Source: Dehalococcoidia bacterium (GTDB lineage Bacteria > Chloroflexota > Dehalococcoidia > E44-bin15). Taken from it: a stretch of DNA of 8,081 bases. The notes beneath the pieces are model-generated. The model was given only the letters and a program-made list of their open reading frames with translations, made no database searches and was not told the DNA's origin. The stretch is taken from NCBI GenBank assembly GCA_030667555.1, contig DAOUVR010000046.1, positions 1-8,081 of the forward strand. Reading direction: 5' to 3'. The position numbers and the translations under genes are program-made. Positions 5,110 through 8,081 of this stretch are shown one piece after another (position 1 is the first letter of the stretch; every line of letters begins with the position of its first letter).

Positions 5110-6427
5110 GGAGACCAGGCCAGGGTTGATTCAGGCAATGATCGATGCCTTTGGTCAGGCTGACCTGAGGTGGAAGATCTTGCTCACCCTGGGACTTCTG
5201 GTTATTTTCCGATTCGTTGCTCATGTCCCCGTGCCTGGGGCTGATGCGGAAGCTATGCGCCAACTCCTGGAACAGGGCCAGGGGTTGGGTCCCTTGTTGG
5301 GTATGGTGAACCTTTTCAGTGGCGGGGCGATGAGACAGGTGAGCGTTGCTGCCATGGGGGTCTACCCATATATCACGGCGGTGATTATCATGCAACTCCT
5401 GGTGCCGGTGATCCCTCGCCTTCAGGCAATAGCCAGAGAAGGGGAAGCGGGGAGAGCCAAAATCAACCAGTATACTCACTGGTTAACTGTTCCGTTGGCT
5501 GCTCTCTCGGCTTATGGCAACTTGATGGTGCTTCAAGGGTATGGAGTTGTTAGCAATATTGGTCTCTCGGGGCCGAACCTGCTTCCCACTGCTGCTATGG
5601 TGCTGGCGATGACTGCAGGGACGATGTTCCTTGTGTGGTTGGGAGAGCTAATAACCGAATATGGCATCGGCAATGGTATCTCCCTGATAATATTTGCTGG
5701 CATAGTCTGCACTTTGCCAGATATGATCGGGCGCGGCTACCTCGCCAGGGGGAACATGGGGGGACTGATTATTTTTATCCTATTCGCTCTAGTTGTTGTG
5801 GTAACCATCGTTATCTTCACAGAGGCTCATCGACGCATCCCGGTTCAGTATGCCAGGAGCCTGTTTCGCGGCGGGCGAATGTATCGGCAATCGGGCTCTA
5901 CCCATATCCCGATGCGGGTGAATTCGTCAGGGATGATTCCATTGATCTTCGCCATGGCGCTGATTATGTTCCCTGGGGTGATCGCTAGCTTCTTCGCTAG
6001 TCCACCGGGTCAGGCTCCTAACTTTGCTAACTCCATTCAGAATCTGTTTTCCACCACGGGCTGGTTTTATTGGGCGTTTTTCTTCTTTTTGGCGGTTGGC
6101 TTTACATTCTTCTATAGCATGATAATCTTCCAGCAGCAAAACCTGGCGGAGACCTTGCAGCGTCAGGGCGCTTTCGTACCGGGCATTCGTCCCGGTAAGG
6201 CCACAGACCAATTCCTCAATCGGGTACTTACCAGGATTACATGGGGTGGCGCTCTTTTCTTAGGCGTGATTGCGGTATCGCCTTTCATTATTCAAAATAT
6301 AACCAATATTCAGGTTTTGGTTCTCCCAGCTATTGGCCTGTTAATCGTGGTTGGCGTTGCTCTGGACACCATGAGGCAACTGGAGGCTCAGCTTTTGATG
6401 CGCCGCTACGAAGGTTTTCTTAAGTAG
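5093..6427 (+). CDS. secY: Preprotein translocase subunit SecY
   Basis: SecY forms the protein-conducting channel of the Sec translocon in the cytoplasmic membrane, working with SecE, SecG and SecA or the ribosome. The 444-residue product is full length and strongly hydrophobic, consistent with the family's ten membrane helices. The first spans about 28-46 (LLVIFRFVAHVPVPG). Residues 60-80 form the plug region. The signature MGVYPYITAVIIMQLL lies at about 88-103, with GEAGRAKINQY following in the first cytoplasmic loop. EYGIGNGISLIIFAGI begins at 189. The later RRIPVQYARSL and VNSSGMIPLIFA segments, the QRQGAFVPGIRPGKAT loop and the C-terminal MRRYEGFLK are all typical. The GTG at 5093 overlaps rplO. 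SecY sits in its usual spc position, and adk follows after 24 bases. Confidence 0.98.
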   Translation: MTQARKETRPGLIQAMIDAFGQADLRWKILLTLGLLVIFRFVAHVPVPGADAEAMRQLLEQGQGLGPLLGMVNLFSGGAMRQVSVAAMGVYPYITAVIIMQLLVPVIPRLQAIAREGEAGRAKINQYTHWLTVPLAALSAYGNLMVLQGYGVVSNIGLSGPNLLPTAAMVLAMTAGTMFLVWLGELITEYGIGNGISLIIFAGIVCTLPDMIGRGYLARGNMGGLIIFILFALVVVVTIVIFTEAHRRIPVQYARSLFRGGRMYRQSGSTHIPMRVNSSGMIPLIFAMALIMFPGVIASFFASPPGQAPNFANSIQNLFSTTGWFYWAFFFFLAVGFTFFYSMIIFQQQNLAETLQRQGAFVPGIRPGKATDQFLNRVLTRITWGGALFLGVIAVSPFIIQNITNIQVLVLPAIGLLIVVGVALDTMRQLEAQLLMRRYEGFLK

Positions 6428-6434
6428 ATTATTC

Positions 6435-6442
6435 AAGGAGGT
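6435..6442 (+). promoter_or_regulatory. Consensus SD for adk, pointing to a CTG start
   Basis: AAGGAGGT is a perfect eight-base anti-SD complement in the short secY-adk gap. It ends nine bases before the CTG at 6452 but 18 bases before the GTG at 6461, so spacing favours the CTG. Confidence 0.8.
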
Positions 6443-6451
6443 TTTTGGGAA

Positions 6452-7099
6452 CTGCATTTTGTGTTCTTGGGTGCACCTGGCTCGGGGAAGGGAACTCAGG
6501 CTAGTGTTATCTCACAAAGGCTGGGCATCGCTCATATTGCTACTGGTGACCTTTTTAGGGATGCGGTGAGTAAAGGGGATGAGCTGGGGCGGGAGGCGAA
6601 AACCTATATGGACAAAGGACTTCTTGTCCCCGATGAGATAACTATCAGGATGCTCCTGGAACGCATTGCAGCCGCCGATTGTAGGGAAGGTTACATCCTC
6701 GACGGCTTCCCCCGGACACTGGAACAGGCAAGGACACTAGAACGGGCGCTTGCGGAAAAGGGGGAGGTTGTGGATAGGGTGCTTTATTTCAAGGTATCCA
6801 CGGAGGAATTGGTGAGGCGGCTGAGTGGTCGGCTTATCTGTCGAAACTGTCAGACACCCTATCACCCGATAACCTCACCACCTAAGGTGGCTGGGAGGTG
6901 TGACCAGTGTGGAGGTGAGCTTTATCAGCGCTCTGACGATTCGCCGGAAACGGCGAGAAAGAGGCTGGAGGTCTATTTTGCGGAGACAGCAGCTCTTATC
7001 GACTATTATAAGGAAGCAGGCAAACTGGTAGAGATTAATGGAGAGAAGGGGATCGAGGAGGTGGGTCAGGAGGTTCTCGATGCGTTCACCAATGGTTGA
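6452..7099 (+). CDS. adk: Adenylate kinase, zinc-lid type, probable CTG start
   Basis: Adenylate kinase interconverts ATP + AMP and 2 ADP in the cytoplasm. The P-loop GAPGSGKGT is at 7-15, the TGD of the AMP site at 31-33, DGFPRT at 84-89, and the lid at about 126-160. Lid cysteines fall at 130, 133, 150 and 153, a zinc-binding set also known in Gram-positive enzymes. From the CTG at 6452 the protein is 215 residues, starting MHFVFLGAPGSGKGTQA, the usual opening. The first conventional codon, GTG at 6461, would remove three residues from the first beta strand and has poor SD spacing. With the CTG start, the cysteine numbers coincide with those I recall for the Geobacillus stearothermophilus enzyme. 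The gene is certain; the start codon is an inference. The adk end overlaps map. Confidence 0.96.
   Translation: MHFVFLGAPGSGKGTQASVISQRLGIAHIATGDLFRDAVSKGDELGREAKTYMDKGLLVPDEITIRMLLERIAAADCREGYILDGFPRTLEQARTLERALAEKGEVVDRVLYFKVSTEELVRRLSGRLICRNCQTPYHPITSPPKVAGRCDQCGGELYQRSDDSPETARKRLEVYFAETAALIDYYKEAGKLVEINGEKGIEEVGQEVLDAFTNG
7068..7074 (+). promoter_or_regulatory. SD candidate for map, inside adk
   Basis: AGGAGGT has AGGAGG ending six bases before the ATG at 7080. It favours that start over the in-frame ATGs at 7092 and 7101. It also encodes part of adk (Gln-Glu-Val), so chance occurrence is possible. Confidence 0.6.
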
Positions 7100-7853
7100 A
7101 ATGGGAATAATTATTAAATCGCCAGGTGAGATCGACATAATGCGCCGGGCAGGGAAGGTAGTAGCCACGATCCTCCATGAATTGGCGAGGAGGTGCAGGC
7201 CAGGTATGACTACTGGGGAGCTGGATGCAATTGCCGTTCATGAGCTTGAACGCTATGGCGCCACTTCTTCATTCTTGGGTTATCGTGGCTTTCCCGCTAG
7301 CTTGTGTGTGTCGGTGAATGATGAGTTGGTTCATGGCATTCCAGGGAAGCGGGTGCTTTGTGAAGGAGATATTGTCTCCCTCGATTTCGCCGCGTCCTTA
7401 GACGGCTTTCATGGTGATGCGGCGCTCACTGTTGGTGTGGGGAAGATTAGCCCACAAGCACGGGCTTTAATTGAGGCTACAAAGGGAGCGCTAGACGCAG
7501 GTATCGCTGTTGCCTATAGTGGCGCTCACCTTGGAGATATCTCGGCGGCAATCCAGTCCTTTGCTGAAGCCAGGGGTTTCTCAGTGGTGCGGGAGTACGT
7601 GGGGCATGGCATAGGGAGGGAGATGCACGAAGAACCACAGGTGCCCAATTTTGGTTCCCCAGGGCGAGGGCCAATTCTACAAAAGGGGATGACACTGGCC
7701 CTTGAGCCCATGTTGAATGCAGGGGGATGGCGCACAAAAGTAGGTGATGACCATTGGACCGTAACAACCGCCGATGGTAGTCTTTGTGCTCACTTTGAGC
7801 ATACTATAGCTATTATTGATGGTAAAGCTGCTATACTGACCAAGGTTGATTAG
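7080..7853 (+). CDS. map: Methionine aminopeptidase, type I
   Basis: This enzyme removes the initiator methionine from new proteins using two divalent metal ions. With the ATG at 7080 it is 257 residues. The five metal ligands are Asp102 (VSLDF), Asp113 (GFHGDAA), His176 (VGHGIGREMHEEP), Glu209 (LALEPML) and Glu240 (AHFEHT). The substrate-contacting His85 and His183 are also present. It has the compact bacterial type I form, with no N-terminal zinc-finger extension and no SEC-C motif. The family core begins at IIIKSPGEIDIMRRAGKVVA. Starting at the ATG at 7101 would give 250 residues, closer to the usual length but without an SD; 7080 has a strong one. The start is therefore uncertain by 4-7 residues, the gene is not. 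It overlaps adk by 20 bases and is followed by infA after 13. Confidence 0.96.
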   Translation: MRSPMVEMGIIIKSPGEIDIMRRAGKVVATILHELARRCRPGMTTGELDAIAVHELERYGATSSFLGYRGFPASLCVSVNDELVHGIPGKRVLCEGDIVSLDFAASLDGFHGDAALTVGVGKISPQARALIEATKGALDAGIAVAYSGAHLGDISAAIQSFAEARGFSVVREYVGHGIGREMHEEPQVPNFGSPGRGPILQKGMTLALEPMLNAGGWRTKVGDDHWTVTTADGSLCAHFEHTIAIIDGKAAILTKVD

Positions 7854-7866
7854 TGGGAAGCAGATT

Positions 7867-8081
7867 ATGCCTAAGCAAGAGAAAATTGAGGTCGAGGGAA
7901 CAGTAATTGAGCCCCTGCCTAACACTATGTTCCGTGTTGAGCTGGCGAATGGCCACATGGTACTGGCTCATATATCGGGAAGAATGAGGATGCATTACAT
8001 CAGGATCCTTCGTGGTGATAGGGTATTGGTAGAGCTATCTCCCTATGACTTGACTAGGGGCAGAATAATATATCGTCTTTA
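7867..8081 (+). CDS. infA: Translation initiation factor IF-1 (3' end at window edge)
   Basis: IF-1 binds the ribosomal A site during initiation and cooperates with IF-2 and IF-3. From the ATG at 7867 there are 71 codons before the right edge. The product starts MPKQEKIEVEGTVIEPLPNT and continues with the OB-fold core MFRVELANGHMVLAHISGRM (about 21-40). After RMHYIRILRGDRVLVELSPY comes the terminal DLTRGRIIYRL. Bacterial IF-1 is about 72 residues long and ends just after this RGRI motif. The last two bases, TA, are therefore probably the beginning of a TAA or TAG stop. A modest GGGAAG at 7855-7860 serves as SD. The map-infA adjacency is common in Gram-positive and Chloroflexota spc clusters. 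Confidence 0.95.
   Translation, partial: MPKQEKIEVEGTVIEPLPNTMFRVELANGHMVLAHISGRMRMHYIRILRGDRVLVELSPYDLTRGRIIYRL

Noticed and set aside
5635..5988. 117-residue ORF in another + frame inside secY
   Set aside because: It is an out-of-frame reading of an intact, fully conserved SecY.
1..8081. An undescribed defence or mobile system
   Set aside because: Every gene is a standard member of the S10-spc cluster in conserved order; no accessory gene, insertion or inverted repeat boundary is present.

Overview
This window is a stretch of the conserved bacterial S10-spc ribosomal-protein cluster. It is densely packed and every gene lies on the + strand. The order is the 3' end of rpsC (S3), then rplP, rpmC, rpsQ, rplN, rplX, rplE, rpsN, rpsH, rplF, rplR, rpsE, rpmD, rplO, secY, adk, map and the start of infA (cut by the right edge). 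I see no mobile elements, tRNA or rRNA genes, CRISPR arrays or defence genes, and nothing that looks like an undescribed multi-gene system.

The organism is a bacterium of intermediate GC. Three features point to a Gram-positive-like or Chloroflexota-like lineage: the secY-adk-map-infA order, the 61-residue zinc-type S14, and an adenylate kinase with a four-cysteine lid. Overall flavour suggests Chloroflexota, perhaps Dehalococcoidia. That placement is an impression from gene order and protein character, not from an alignment.

Layout: positions 1-229 hold an acidic, tandemly repeated C-terminal tail of the protein upstream of L16, most likely S3. Positions 242-2377 hold L16, L29, S17, L14, L24 and L5. 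A 68-base gap (2378-2445) is the largest non-coding stretch and carries a small GC-rich hairpin. Positions 2446-5109 hold S14, S8, L6, L18, S5, L30 and L15. SecY (5093-6427) is the pore of the Sec translocase. Adenylate kinase, methionine aminopeptidase and IF-1 follow. The junctions are very tight: seven overlap, and most of the rest are 13 bases or less. This is typical of one polycistronic mRNA with translational coupling. No promoter or terminator is evident inside the window.

Points worth a second look are: the 13-residue acidic repeat with a 78-bp higher-order period in the S3 tail; an apparent CTG start for adk, supported by a consensus Shine-Dalgarno sequence (SD) and by residue numbering; near-identical rpmD/rplO and rplO/secY junctions, where the SD of the next gene encodes an acidic Glu-Glu-Ser-Ser tail; six non-ATG starts among 17; a Cys in L16 where Arg is usual; and the hairpin between rplE and rpsN.
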